Below are positions 46,025 through 56,040 of a stretch of DNA of 64,000 bases, in pieces. The stretch comes from Luteithermobacter gelatinilyticus (lineage in GTDB: Bacteria > Pseudomonadota > Alphaproteobacteria > Sphingomonadales > Emcibacteraceae): the NCBI RefSeq assembly GCF_005849285.1, contig NZ_CP040517.1, forward strand, positions 564,501 to 628,500. Direction: 5' to 3'. Below the pieces are notes generated by a model. That model saw only the letters and a program-made list of their open reading frames with translations, was not told the origin of the DNA and did no database searches. Made by a program: the position numbers and the translations under genes. Every line of letters starts with the position of its first letter. The first letter of the stretch is position 1.

Positions 46025-48829
46025 ATGGCAATGGACCTGATCATAACAAAATTATTCCCGCCGGTAAGCAAGCCTTCCCGGGTGGTCCGGCCACATCTTG
46101 AAAAACTTCTAAATAAAAATGCCCTGCGCCGGGTTACTCTGATTTCCGCCGGAGCGGGGTTTGGCAAATCCACACTGATGACCGAATGGTACCGCACCCT
46201 ACAGGGCCAGGGGGTGGCGGTAGCATGGATTTCTTTGGACGTCCGGGATCAGGATCAGGGACAATTGCTGAGCTATCTCATCGAAGCCCTGAGAATGGCC
46301 GGGGCCGTAGAAGGCAAAACCGCTGAAAATTTGTTGCAGAACAAACGCGAAAACCGCTTTTTTTCGGTTCTGGGGGCATTAATTAACGAGATGGCCGCCT
46401 TACAGGGAACAGTGGTTCTGTTTCTGGATGATTATCATTTTGCCGATTGTGCAGAAACCAGCCGGATCATGGTAAACTTTATCAGTCTGGCCCCGCCCAA
46501 CGTTCATTTTGTCATAGCCAGCCGCAGTCGACCGCAATTGCCGCTGGCGACCCTGAAGGTTCATGAGGACCTGATGGTTCTTTCGGAAAAGGAGTTGCGC
46601 TTTTCGGACCGGGAAGCGGCTGAATTTATGCAGGATCGCAGGGGGCTGAACATTTCCGAACACAGTCTGCGTCGCCTGATCCAGTCCACGGAAGGGTGGG
46701 TGGCAGGGTTGCAATTGATCTCGCTTGCGGTGCGGGACAAGCGAATGGATGAACATCTGCTTCGGCAGTTTTCCGGCAGCAGCCGGGATGTGGTGGACTT
46801 TCTGGCCCATAATGTTTTTTCCCATCAGCCGGAACATATACGGACGTTCATGATGCGCACTGCCGTGCCGGAACGGTTTAACGCGGAACTCTGCGAATGC
46901 CTGACCGGCGAGACAGACGCGCAGGATGCCCTGGAATATCTTGAGGATAATAATCTGTTTATTATTCCGCTGGATGAAGGCCGCGGCTGGTACAGATATC
47001 ATCATTTGTACCGGGAGTTTCTGCTCACTCAGTTAAAACGTTATCACAAGGAAGAACTGGCTTCCCTCCAGCGTACCGCCAGCCAGTGGTTTGCCGATGC
47101 CGGCCTGATTGTGGAGGCCGTTTCCCTGGCCGATGAAAGCGGGGATTACGATTATCTGGCAACTCTTGTGGGACAGCATGCGGAAAACATTCTGATCCGC
47201 GGGCATATGCCGCTGCTGCTGGACTGGGTGAGGAAAATTCCCGAAAATATCGCCCGCACCAAACCGCTGATTTCGGTTTATGAGGGATACGCCTTGTTCC
47301 ACATGCGCCGTCCGGTCGAAGCGGCCAGTGCGGGTTATCGGGCCGAGGAAATTATCCGGGAAGCGGAAAAAGCCGGCAGTATTCCTGTGGAAGAACTTGT
47401 GCGGCTCAAGCAGGAAGTCAAGGTGATCAAGGCCGGGGTGGCTATTGCCTCGGACGATGTGGAGCAGGCGAAAAAATATGCTTCCGTGCCGCTGCAGACC
47501 ACGGTGGAAAAAAGCGGTTTCATGGTGGGGGCCATGAAAAATATGCTGGGATATGCCTGTGCGTCCCTGAACAAATTTGATGCGGCGCGCGAGGCCCTGC
47601 TTGAGGCACGAAAAGCACATGAACAGGTCAATTCGGTTTATGGCGTGGTATATGCGGACTGTTTTCTGGGAATGGCCGAGATGGCGATGGGACATCTGCA
47701 GGATGCCTATGAGCTGTTTTTGCATGCCGAGAAAGTTTCCCGCGGGGACAGGTTGCCCAATTCTCCGGCCATCGCTGTGAGCCGATTGTATCAGGGGCTG
47801 GTATGTTATGAATGGGGCGATCTGGGAAAAGCTCTCAATTTGATCACGGAAAATATCGAACTTGTGGATGAGTGCGGACAGGCAGAGGCGCCGATCACGG
47901 GCTATATCGTTCTGGCCCGTTTGTACCGGGCGTTGGGACAACCGGAAAAGGTGTATGAGCCGCTGGAGGCCGCATCCCGGATTTGCCGTGAGGATGAACT
48001 GCATCGCCTTCATGTGCTGACGGAATATGAATATATCCGCCAGCTTCTTGTGGATGGTTTTCTGCCCGAGGCGCAGGATCGGGCGCGGCTGGCTGGTGTA
48101 ATGCCGGATGATATTGACGCGGACCTGAAAACGGCGGAATGGGACAGGGTTAAATGTGTCCGTTTCCTGATCAAATCCAGATTGTTGCTGGCGCTCGGGC
48201 GGGAAGATCAGGCCATTTCTTTGTTGCAGCATCTGAAAACGCTGGCCCTGGCGGTTCGTCGCCGTCGGCGCGCACTTGAGATCATGGCGCTGCTGGCCCG
48301 GGCCTATTTGCAGAAAGGCGAACGGGCAGAGGCGTTGAATATGCTGGATCACGCCCTGCGGTTGGCCCGTCCGGAGAAATATATCCGGCTGTTTGCGGAT
48401 GAGGGACAGGAAATCGGCAGGCTGCTGGCTATGTGGCTGGCGGCGCCGACCTTGCGGGAGCCGGAGCTGCACGCCACTGGCGCGCAGATACTGGCGGCGT
48501 TTGAGGGAGAACATCCCAGGGGCCAGGGAACGGTCATATCCCCGCCCCAGCCCATAAAAACACAGCCCATAAAAACACAGCCCATAAAAACACTGCCTGG
48601 GAAAATACTGTCTGGAGAAACGGGGCATGTTCTGCTTGAGCCGCTGAGTGAGCGGGAAGTGCAGGTTCTGACCCTCTTATCCAAGGGATATTCCAACCAG
48701 AAAATCGGCCAAAGTCTGTCCATTGCCGAAAATACGGTCAAATGGCATATCCGGAATCTGTTTGAAAAACTGGGGGTCAAGAACCGCACCTCCGCCGTTC
48801 TGGCGGCCCAGAACCTCAACCTGATCTGA
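46025..48829 (+). CDS. MalT/LAL-type LuxR-family ATP-binding regulator
   Basis: Large regulator of 934 residues. The N-terminal STAND-type NTPase has Walker A ISAGAGFGKSTLMTE and Walker B VVLFLDDYHFAD; a TPR-like helical sensor occupies roughly residues 340-790. The C-terminal LuxR helix-turn-helix is PLSEREVQVLTLLSKGYSN followed by IGQSLSIAENTVKWHIRNLF. A linker just before it carries PIKTQPIKTQPIKT, encoded by 15-bp tandem repeats. In this family a bound small-molecule inducer plus ATP drives activation. It sits upstream of the amidase locus and may control it. A terminator follows. Confidence 0.92.
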   Translation: MAMDLIITKLFPPVSKPSRVVRPHLEKLLNKNALRRVTLISAGAGFGKSTLMTEWYRTLQGQGVAVAWISLDVRDQDQGQLLSYLIEALRMAGAVEGKTAENLLQNKRENRFFSVLGALINEMAALQGTVVLFLDDYHFADCAETSRIMVNFISLAPPNVHFVIASRSRPQLPLATLKVHEDLMVLSEKELRFSDREAAEFMQDRRGLNISEHSLRRLIQSTEGWVAGLQLISLAVRDKRMDEHLLRQFSGSSRDVVDFLAHNVFSHQPEHIRTFMMRTAVPERFNAELCECLTGETDAQDALEYLEDNNLFIIPLDEGRGWYRYHHLYREFLLTQLKRYHKEELASLQRTASQWFADAGLIVEAVSLADESGDYDYLATLVGQHAENILIRGHMPLLLDWVRKIPENIARTKPLISVYEGYALFHMRRPVEAASAGYRAEEIIREAEKAGSIPVEELVRLKQEVKVIKAGVAIASDDVEQAKKYASVPLQTTVEKSGFMVGAMKNMLGYACASLNKFDAAREALLEARKAHEQVNSVYGVVYADCFLGMAEMAMGHLQDAYELFLHAEKVSRGDRLPNSPAIAVSRLYQGLVCYEWGDLGKALNLITENIELVDECGQAEAPITGYIVLARLYRALGQPEKVYEPLEAASRICREDELHRLHVLTEYEYIRQLLVDGFLPEAQDRARLAGVMPDDIDADLKTAEWDRVKCVRFLIKSRLLLALGREDQAISLLQHLKTLALAVRRRRRALEIMALLARAYLQKGERAEALNMLDHALRLARPEKYIRLFADEGQEIGRLLAMWLAAPTLREPELHATGAQILAAFEGEHPRGQGTVISPPQPIKTQPIKTQPIKTLPGKILSGETGHVLLEPLSEREVQVLTLLSKGYSNQKIGQSLSIAENTVKWHIRNLFEKLGVKNRTSAVLAAQNLNLI
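48551..48595 (+). repeat. In-frame 15-bp tandem repeat in the MalT-type gene
   Basis: Three copies of CCCATAAAAACACAG (the last ending CTG) encode PIKTQ-PIKTQ-PIKTL in the linker before the DNA-binding domain. Confidence 0.92.
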
Positions 48830-48835
48830 AATTCG

Positions 48836-48868
48836 ATTCCCACACTTTCGGGTGGGGGGATTTTTTTT
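48836..48868 (+). terminator. Rho-independent terminator after the MalT-type gene
   Basis: An imperfect stem ATTCCCAC / GTGGGGGGAT around ACTTTCGG is followed by eight T. Confidence 0.75.
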
Positions 48869-48991
48869 ATCCTTCCCTACTTTTGTGTCGGGTGAACAAG
48901 GCCACGCCGGTTTACCTTTTCCACAAATTAATTCCACAACTTAAAGTTCCGGCGGACTTTGACGCCGGATGGTATAGGGAAAAGGGATCTG

Positions 48992-50437
48992 ATGAAACTT
49001 ACAGAATATGCCGAATATGACGGGCTGGGCCTGGCGGAACTGGTCAGAAGCGGTCAGGTTTCCGTTCGGGAACTGACGCAGACGGCCCTTGAGGCCATCC
49101 ATGCCTTGAACCCTCAGCTGAATGCCGTGATTGAAACTTTTGACGAGAGTCCCGACAATCCGGACGGGCAAGGGAGCGGGCCGTTCCAGGGCGTACCTTT
49201 CCTGATCAAGGATGTGGTGCTGCATTGTGAAGGGCGCAAATGTGAAATGGGGTCGCGCCTGGCCAAGGGGCTGGTGGCGCCGCATGACACGGATCTGATG
49301 AAACGCTTTCGGGCGGCGGGGTTTGTCACTCTGGGGCGGACAGCGGTGCCGGAAATGGCTTTTAATGTGGCCACTGAATCCCTGCTGACGGGGCCGAGCC
49401 GCAACCCATGGGACACAACACGCATGACCGGTGGATCCAGTGGCGGGGCGGCGGCGGCCGTGGCGGCAGGCATGGTGCCGATCGCCCATGCCAATGATGG
49501 TGGGGGCTCGACCCGGATTCCGGCGGCCTGTTGTGGCCTTGTGGGGCTGAAACCCACCCGCGGGCGTACCCCTATTGGACCGGATGCGGCCGATGGTCTC
49601 AATGGCCTGGGCATTGAACATGTGGTCACGCGTAGCGTGCGGGATTGCGCGGCCGTGTTGGACGCCACGGAAGGGCCGGGGTGCGGGGATCCGTATCAAA
49701 TCCCGCGTCCTCAGCGGCCGTATCAGGACGAAGTGGGTACGGCTAGGAATCCTCTGAAAATCGCTTATACCGCCACATCCTTTTCCGGGGACAAGGTAGA
49801 CCCGGAGATGGCCGAAAGCCTGAAAAAGACCGCAGTGACCTGCGCGGCGCTGGGCCATCATGTGGAAGAGGCCCAGCCGGTCATCCACTATGACGCCTTT
49901 TTTGACGCCACCATGAAAATCTGGTGCGCCAATATCGCAAGCTGGATTGATCAGCTCGTGGCGCTGACCGGGCGGACGGCCTCCTCTGATTATCTCGAGA
50001 GTGCAACGCTCGCCTGTTACGATTATGGCAAGTCCCTAACGGCGGGGGATCTTCTGGAGGCGTTTGCCGTCATGAATCAGATAAGCCGCACGGTGGCGCC
50101 GTTTTTTGACCAATATGATTTGTTGCTCACCCCGACCACCGGTCTGTTAACACAGCCGATCGGGACGTATAACGCCAATGCCCCCGGCTGGACGGCGCAG
50201 GATTGGGGCGAAAAAATCTTTTCTTTCGGGGCTTTTACGCCGTTATTCAACATGACGGGACAGCCGGCCATTTCCCTGCCGTTACAGATGAGCGCTTCCG
50301 GTCTGCCGATCGGGCATCAGTTTGTGGCGCCCTTTGGACGGGAGGACTTGTTGTTCCGCCTGGCCGGACAGTTGGAGCAGGAATTGCCCTGGATTGGCCG
50401 GAAACCAGCCTGCGGCCTCTGGACTATGGAGGAATAA
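48992..50437 (+). CDS. Amidase (amidase-signature family)
   Basis: Hydrolyses a carboxylic amide to acid and amine or ammonia; 481 residues. The Ser-cisSer-Lys triad is visible: Lys in FLIKDVVLHCEG, the Ser pair in MTGGSSGGAAAAVAAG and DGGGSTRIPAACCGLVGLKP. The ATG at 48992 is used because AAAAGGGATCTG precedes it; an upstream TTG start is unlikely. The stop is followed directly by the ATG of the next gene, so the two are co-translated. The natural amide is unknown. Confidence 0.9.
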   Translation: MKLTEYAEYDGLGLAELVRSGQVSVRELTQTALEAIHALNPQLNAVIETFDESPDNPDGQGSGPFQGVPFLIKDVVLHCEGRKCEMGSRLAKGLVAPHDTDLMKRFRAAGFVTLGRTAVPEMAFNVATESLLTGPSRNPWDTTRMTGGSSGGAAAAVAAGMVPIAHANDGGGSTRIPAACCGLVGLKPTRGRTPIGPDAADGLNGLGIEHVVTRSVRDCAAVLDATEGPGCGDPYQIPRPQRPYQDEVGTARNPLKIAYTATSFSGDKVDPEMAESLKKTAVTCAALGHHVEEAQPVIHYDAFFDATMKIWCANIASWIDQLVALTGRTASSDYLESATLACYDYGKSLTAGDLLEAFAVMNQISRTVAPFFDQYDLLLTPTTGLLTQPIGTYNANAPGWTAQDWGEKIFSFGAFTPLFNMTGQPAISLPLQMSASGLPIGHQFVAPFGREDLLFRLAGQLEQELPWIGRKPACGLWTMEE

Positions 50438-51544
50438 ATGACACGAAAAACCGGAATTGTCTGGCAGGAAATTTATATGTGGCACGATACCGGTACCCAT
50501 GCCGGGGTATTGCCGGCAGGATATCCGATACAACCGGGCACCCATGCGGAAAACCCTGAAACCAAACGGCGGTTCAAAAACCTTTTGGAAGTTAGCGGCC
50601 TGTATGAACAACTGGTGCAGATCAAGGCACGCAAAGCCACGGAAGAACAGATCCTGCGGGTGCATGTGCCGGACTACATTAATCGGCTGAAAGAGTTGAG
50701 CGCCACCACCGGTGGCGATGCCGGCATGCTGACCCCTTTCGGCCCCGGAGGTTATGATATTGCCAGACTGTCCGCCGGCGGAGTCATCGCGGCGATGGAC
50801 GCGGTGCTGGCGGGCACGGTGGACAATGCCTATGCCCTGGTGCGGCCGCCGGGCCATCATGCGGAACCGGATATGGGCAAGGGGTTTTGCCTGCTGGCCA
50901 ATGCCGCCATCGCTGGCCGCCATGCGCTTGAGGGGCATGGGCTGGAGCGTATCGCTTTTGTGGACTGGGACGTGCATCATGGCAACGGCACCGAACGCAT
51001 TTTCTGGGAGGACCCTCGGGCGCTGACCATTTCCATCCATCAAGACCGTAACTTTCCCCCGGATACGGGCGACATGAGGGATATCGGCGAGGGGGCCGGG
51101 GAAGGATTTAATATCAATGTCCCGCTGCCGGCAGGCAGTGGAGTTGGCGCTTATGAAGCGGTGTATGACCGGGTGGTCCTGCCGGCGCTCAGGGCTTACA
51201 GACCTGATCTGATCATCGTGCCGTCCGGTTTTGATGCTGGGGCCCATGACCCGCTGGGGCGGATGATGATGCATAGTGACGGATATCGTTCCCTTACCCG
51301 AAAATTGCTGAGTGTCGCAGACGAGGTGTGTGCGGGACGCCTCGTTATGTGTCATGAGGGCGGTTACAACGCCCCGACCGTGCCATTCTATGGTCTCGCG
51401 GTCATGGAGGAACTCAGCGGGATCAGAACCGATGTGGACGATCCGTTCCTAGCGTTGTTTGCGGGCATGGCCGGACAGGAATTGCAGCCGCATCAGGACG
51501 AGGTGGTCCGCGCGGCCGAGCAACTTCTGGGGCAAATAAAGTAA
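50438..51544 (+). CDS. Histone-deacetylase-family amidohydrolase
   Basis: Zinc deacetylase-like enzyme of 368 residues. The class II HDAC pattern is present: RPPGHHAEPDMGKGFCLLAN (catalytic His pair), VDWDVHHGNGTERIF (zinc Asp and His) and PSGFDAGAHDPLGRM (zinc Asp), with GGYN near the C-terminus. Bacterial members deacylate small molecules such as acetylpolyamines or amides. It directly follows the amidase with no gap, suggesting they act on the same compound. Confidence 0.9.
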   Translation: MTRKTGIVWQEIYMWHDTGTHAGVLPAGYPIQPGTHAENPETKRRFKNLLEVSGLYEQLVQIKARKATEEQILRVHVPDYINRLKELSATTGGDAGMLTPFGPGGYDIARLSAGGVIAAMDAVLAGTVDNAYALVRPPGHHAEPDMGKGFCLLANAAIAGRHALEGHGLERIAFVDWDVHHGNGTERIFWEDPRALTISIHQDRNFPPDTGDMRDIGEGAGEGFNINVPLPAGSGVGAYEAVYDRVVLPALRAYRPDLIIVPSGFDAGAHDPLGRMMMHSDGYRSLTRKLLSVADEVCAGRLVMCHEGGYNAPTVPFYGLAVMEELSGIRTDVDDPFLALFAGMAGQELQPHQDEVVRAAEQLLGQIK

Positions 51545-51548
51545 TCCT

Positions 51549-51708
51549 TGTATACACAAAATCCGAGTTTTCCATATGAAGGATAATGAAAAACTGACCA
51601 ATATATATATCACTTAGGGATATTAAGAGAAAACCCTGTCGCTCTGTATCAAGTTTCAAGGCGTTAAAATACAAGAAATGTATACATATAATGATATATA
51701 TGTATACA
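51549..51708. promoter_or_regulatory. Three TGTATACA boxes upstream of the TonB receptor (GntR-type operator)
   Basis: The palindrome TGTATACA is found at 51549-51556, 51679-51686 and 51701-51708. The last two are 22 bp apart centre to centre, about two helix turns. FCD-type GntR regulators typically bind TTGTATACAA-like sites, and one is encoded at 56041. The rest of the 249-bp gap is very AT-rich. Confidence 0.6.
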
Positions 51709-51793
51709 TAAAATAATCCATAATTTCCTGCCTGAGAGCCGGAAAACAAATATCGAAAAATAAAGGAATGGTTCACGAGAAAGGGACAAAGAC

Positions 51794-54148
51794 ATGATCA
51801 TGCCAAAAACAAAAAGATTGCGGGGTCGTTGGGCCCTGCTGCTGTCCACGGCTTTTTGTGCCGGGACGCTGGTTCAGACAGGGCCGGCGGCGGCGCAGAT
51901 GATGCTGGAGGAAATCACAGTTACGGCTCAGAAGCGCGAACAGGGCATTAATGATGTGGGCATCACGGTAAATGCGTTCACTGCCGACATGCTGGATAAT
52001 ATGGGGGTCAATTCCGCAGAAGACATGGCGCTGATGACCCCGGGCCTGACCATCACCAATACGGCGGCCACCGGGGTGCCGATCTACACCATTCGCGGGG
52101 TCGGGTTTTCGGATTATTCCACCGCCGCGTCCAGCACCGTCGGGCTGTATTTTGACGAGGTGGCGATTCCTTATGCGGTGATGAGCCGGGGCGTGTTGTT
52201 TGATGTGGAGCGGGTCGAGGTGCTGAAAGGGCCGCAGGGGGATCTTTATGGCCGCAACACCACGGCGGGGCAGATCAATTTCATCAGCCGCAAACCGACC
52301 GAAGAATTCGAGGCCGGCATGACGGTGGAATTCAGCCGTTTCAACTTGCTGGATGTGGAAGGGTATGTGAGCGGCCCGGTGGCGGATACGGTGCAGGCAC
52401 GACTGGCGACCAAGGTGGTGCAGTCCAATCAGGGCTGGCAGCAAAGCCTGACCCGGGATTGGGATACGCTGGGGCGCAAGGACGAAGTAGCGGTGCGCGG
52501 GCTGGTCAATATGGATATGAGCGAGCAGGCGTCCCTGCTGCTAAATTTACACTGGATTCGGGATAAATCCGACAATGTGGCGCCTACGGCCTATGACGGC
52601 CGGGATGTGGGCTTTGAGACTGCGCAGCAGCGGCCTACTCTGGGTGAGGTGATCTATTCCCTGGGCGATAACCGTCTGGCGGACTGGACCACGGGGGAAT
52701 TCCGCCCGCGGCGCGATAATGAACTGAAGGGCGTGTCCGCCAAACTGGACTGGGATTTTGACGGGATCAGCCTGACAGCCATCAGCGCTTATGACAAGTT
52801 CGAGCGGGAAGAGGCCAACGACTGGGACGGCGCCGCGATCCGGGATTCCAACAACATCAACGTGACGGACATCGAGGTATTTTCCCAGGAAATCCGCCTG
52901 TCGTCCAACAATGATTCCAATTTCAGCTGGATTGCCGGAGTGTATTATTCCTGGGACGAAATGAGTGAAGACTATAATTATTTCATGAATGATTCCTTCT
53001 TTGCCCTGGCGCTCGGTATTACCGAACTGGATACCCGGTATGACCAGACTACGGAATCCATGGCGGCTTTCGGGCATGTGGAATGGCAGTTCGCGGAACA
53101 GTTCCGCCTGACCGTGGGGGCCCGGTATACGGAAGAGGACCGGGAATGGTCCGGCTGTACCTATGACCGCAATGGCACGCTGGCGGCGGCGGGAAATAAT
53201 ATCCTCACTCCTTTCCTGATCATTCCGGCCGGTCTGCCGGCACCTGACCCGGTCGCCCCGGGGGATTGTGTGGTGTATAACGACATACCGGGCAGCGAGA
53301 ATTTTGGCCAATATGCAGTCTTCAGTGACGCTATTTCCACCAATAAATGGATGTGGAAAGCCACGCTGGATTACACCCCGACCGATGATCTTCTGGTGTA
53401 CGGCACGGTCTCCAAAGGGTTTAAGTCCGGTGGTTTTAACGGCGCCAATGCCAATACCCACAGCCAGCTGGTGCCGTATGGTCCGGAAGATCTGCTGTCC
53501 TTCGAACTGGGGGTGAAGTCCACCCTTGATGAAGGCCGCATGCAGCTGAATGCCGCGCTGTTCTATTATGATTATGAAGACAAACAGGAACAGGGCACAG
53601 CGGTGACCTTTGTGGGCAATATTTCCGGCCTGACCAATGTGCCGCAATCCAAAATCAAGGGCGGCGAGGTTGAAATGCGCTGGTTGGTGGCGGATGGCCT
53701 GACCCTTGATTTCGGGGCGGCCTATCTGGATACGGAAATCACCGAATGGGAAGCGGTCAGCACCGACAGTGTGTTTCCCGACGTCATCACCTTTGATGCG
53801 TCCGGGCTGGAGCTGGCCAATGCCCCCGAATGGCAGTTTAACGGGACGGCCACCTATGAATGGACGCTCAATGACAATTTGCTGATGATGATTGCCGCCG
53901 ATCTGATCTATAAGGATAAAACCAGCGGCGGGGCCCGCGGGGAACCTTATGCCACGGAGGACTATCTCCTGGCCAATGCCCGGATCGGGATCAGTAATAT
54001 GAACCGGGACTGGAGTGTCAAGCTCTGGGGACGGAATATTTTCGATAAATATTATTATCCGGCGGCCTTTATCGGCGGCAACGGCCCCTTTGTTCGCATG
54101 GTTGGCCTGCCGGCCACCTATGGCATTACCATTTCCTATAATTTCTAG
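51794..54148 (+). CDS. TonB-dependent outer-membrane receptor
   Basis: Outer-membrane transporter of 784 residues. A signal peptide (LLLSTAFCAGTLVQTGPAAA) is followed by a TonB box EEITVTAQKR, a plug with VERVEVLKGPQGDLYGRNTT and a barrel ending in the aromatic GITISYNF. The type is the large group that takes up small organic compounds and plant- or sterol-like molecules; the ligand is unknown. AAGGGACAAAGAC precedes the ATG. The GntR-type boxes lie upstream and a terminator follows. Confidence 0.92.
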   Translation: MIMPKTKRLRGRWALLLSTAFCAGTLVQTGPAAAQMMLEEITVTAQKREQGINDVGITVNAFTADMLDNMGVNSAEDMALMTPGLTITNTAATGVPIYTIRGVGFSDYSTAASSTVGLYFDEVAIPYAVMSRGVLFDVERVEVLKGPQGDLYGRNTTAGQINFISRKPTEEFEAGMTVEFSRFNLLDVEGYVSGPVADTVQARLATKVVQSNQGWQQSLTRDWDTLGRKDEVAVRGLVNMDMSEQASLLLNLHWIRDKSDNVAPTAYDGRDVGFETAQQRPTLGEVIYSLGDNRLADWTTGEFRPRRDNELKGVSAKLDWDFDGISLTAISAYDKFEREEANDWDGAAIRDSNNINVTDIEVFSQEIRLSSNNDSNFSWIAGVYYSWDEMSEDYNYFMNDSFFALALGITELDTRYDQTTESMAAFGHVEWQFAEQFRLTVGARYTEEDREWSGCTYDRNGTLAAAGNNILTPFLIIPAGLPAPDPVAPGDCVVYNDIPGSENFGQYAVFSDAISTNKWMWKATLDYTPTDDLLVYGTVSKGFKSGGFNGANANTHSQLVPYGPEDLLSFELGVKSTLDEGRMQLNAALFYYDYEDKQEQGTAVTFVGNISGLTNVPQSKIKGGEVEMRWLVADGLTLDFGAAYLDTEITEWEAVSTDSVFPDVITFDASGLELANAPEWQFNGTATYEWTLNDNLLMMIAADLIYKDKTSGGARGEPYATEDYLLANARIGISNMNRDWSVKLWGRNIFDKYYYPAAFIGGNGPFVRMVGLPATYGITISYNF

Positions 54149-54166
54149 AACCTCTCTGGATGACCT

Positions 54167-54198
54167 GGGCCATGCCATTATGTCATGGCCCTTTTTTC
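54167..54198 (+). terminator. Rho-independent terminator after the TonB receptor
   Basis: Stem GGGCCATG, loop of nine bases, stem CATGGCCC, then six T. It lies just upstream of the amidohydrolase start, so read-through would be partial. Confidence 0.88.
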
Positions 54199-54214
54199 TT
54201 TACGGGATAAGAAC

Positions 54215-55969
54215 ATGATCACATCATTCACGAAATCATTGGGCCTGAAATTATTGCAATTGGGCGGCCTGGCGCTGGTTTTCGGGGCAAACGGGATGAA
54301 TTTGGCGGTTGCCGGGGATGACCTCCGAACTGCCGACAAGATCCTGTATAACGGCCAGATCTATACCATGGAAACGGACCAGCCCCAGGTCGAGGCGGTG
54401 GCCATTCGGGACGGGAAGTTTCTGGCGCTCGGCGCAACGGAAGAGATGCAGAAACTTGCCGGGGCCAACACCGTGTTGATTGACCTGAAAGGGCGTATGG
54501 CCTTACCGGGACTCAATGACGGCCACAGTCATCCGACCGACGGGGCCATCGCTGATCTGTTCAGCTGCAAATTCGAATTCTCGGCCACGCCGAAAGAGAT
54601 CGCCCGGAGTCTCACCGACTGTGTGAAGAAAAATCCTGAAAGCGACTGGATCATCGGCGGGCGCTGGGACAGCAATTTCTTTGAAAATCACGACATTGCC
54701 TCGCCCCGGGAATGGCTGGATCAGTATTCAGGGGACAAGGCGGTCTATTTCAGTGACGATTCCGGCCATAACGGCTGGGCCAATACAAAAGCCTTGGAAC
54801 TGGTGGGCATCACGGCCGACACCCCGGACCCGACAGGGGGCAAGATTGTTCGTGATCCCGAAACAGGGATGCCCAATGGGCTTTTGCTGGAAGAAGCCCA
54901 GACCCTGATGGAAAGCCGCCTGCCGGACTGGACGGATGCCCAATATCAGGCCGCTGTGCGGGAAATGGTGCGCCTGGCCAACAGGTATGGCATCACCGGC
55001 ATTAAGGACGCCAACGCCCGGGATCCGATCCTCAAGGCGTATCAGGCGGTGGATCAGGCCGGGGACCTGAGCCTGCATGTGGCCGCCTCTATTTCCACGC
55101 CTTACGGTCATCGGGAGGTGCCGCTGGATTATGACCGGATTGAAACATTGCGGGATCAATATGCTTCGGATCATGTGGATACGCGGTTTGTCAAGATTTT
55201 TGACGATGGGGTGCCCACCGCGTCCCGCACCGCGGCCATGCTGGCCCCCTATTTGCCGCATGATCATTTCCCGGACGATTTCAGGGGGCTGTTGCATGTG
55301 GATGAAGCGACCCTGGCACAGGATCTGACCGAACTGGAAAAGCGTGGATTTACCGTCAAGATCCATACCGCCGGCGATCGGTCGGTGCGGGTAGCACTGA
55401 ACGCCATTGAAAAGGCACATCACGCCACGGGACGGTTCGACCTGCGACATGAATTGGCCCATGCGGGTTATATAGACCCCGCCGATATCCCCCGTTTCAG
55501 GGAACTGAATGCGGTGGCGGACCTGTCGCCTTATCTCTGGCATCCCTCGCCGATTATTCAGTCGGTATTGGATGCTGTGGGCGAGCGCGGCAAGTATTAT
55601 TGGCCGATCCGCGACCTGCTGGCGGCGGGTGCGCCGGTGCTTGCAGGATCGGACTGGCCGGCGGCGGTGCCGTCGCTTAATCCTTGGATCGGGATTGAGG
55701 CCATGGTGACCCGCCGGGACCCTTATGGCAAAACCCCGGGAGCGTTATGGCCGGAACAGGCTATTTCCCTGGATCAGGCCCTGCGGATTTTCACGGTTGA
55801 AGGCGCTAAAGCCCTGCGCCGTGAGACACTTACCGGATCCATCAGGGTCGGCAAATCCGCCGATATGATTGTGCTGGACCGCAATCTTTATGCCATCAGT
55901 CCTGAGGATATTGCCGAAACGACGGTCGAAATGACCCTGTTTGCTGGGGAAGTCGTACATCAGCAATAG
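54215..55969 (+). CDS. Exported amidohydrolase, YtcJ-like (amidohydrolase family 3)
   Basis: Metal-dependent hydrolase of 584 residues. A signal peptide runs to about LAVAG, so it acts in the periplasm. The metal motif is LPGLNDGHSHP; further matches are IIGGRWDSNFF, FTVKIHTAGDRSVRVALNAI and GAPVLAGSDWPAAVPSLNP, with the domain closing in SIRVGKSADMIVLDRNL. The ATG at 54215 is used because GGGATAAGAAC precedes it; an upstream ATG lies inside the terminator. The substrate is unknown but the fold acts on amide or imide bonds. Confidence 0.9.
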   Translation: MITSFTKSLGLKLLQLGGLALVFGANGMNLAVAGDDLRTADKILYNGQIYTMETDQPQVEAVAIRDGKFLALGATEEMQKLAGANTVLIDLKGRMALPGLNDGHSHPTDGAIADLFSCKFEFSATPKEIARSLTDCVKKNPESDWIIGGRWDSNFFENHDIASPREWLDQYSGDKAVYFSDDSGHNGWANTKALELVGITADTPDPTGGKIVRDPETGMPNGLLLEEAQTLMESRLPDWTDAQYQAAVREMVRLANRYGITGIKDANARDPILKAYQAVDQAGDLSLHVAASISTPYGHREVPLDYDRIETLRDQYASDHVDTRFVKIFDDGVPTASRTAAMLAPYLPHDHFPDDFRGLLHVDEATLAQDLTELEKRGFTVKIHTAGDRSVRVALNAIEKAHHATGRFDLRHELAHAGYIDPADIPRFRELNAVADLSPYLWHPSPIIQSVLDAVGERGKYYWPIRDLLAAGAPVLAGSDWPAAVPSLNPWIGIEAMVTRRDPYGKTPGALWPEQAISLDQALRIFTVEGAKALRRETLTGSIRVGKSADMIVLDRNLYAISPEDIAETTVEMTLFAGEVVHQQ

Positions 55970-56040
55970 GGGCCTTAAAAAAGTTGTCGCTGTGGGTTTC
56001 AGGCGATAAGTTAGACCTGTCGGCAGCGAAAAGGACAAAA

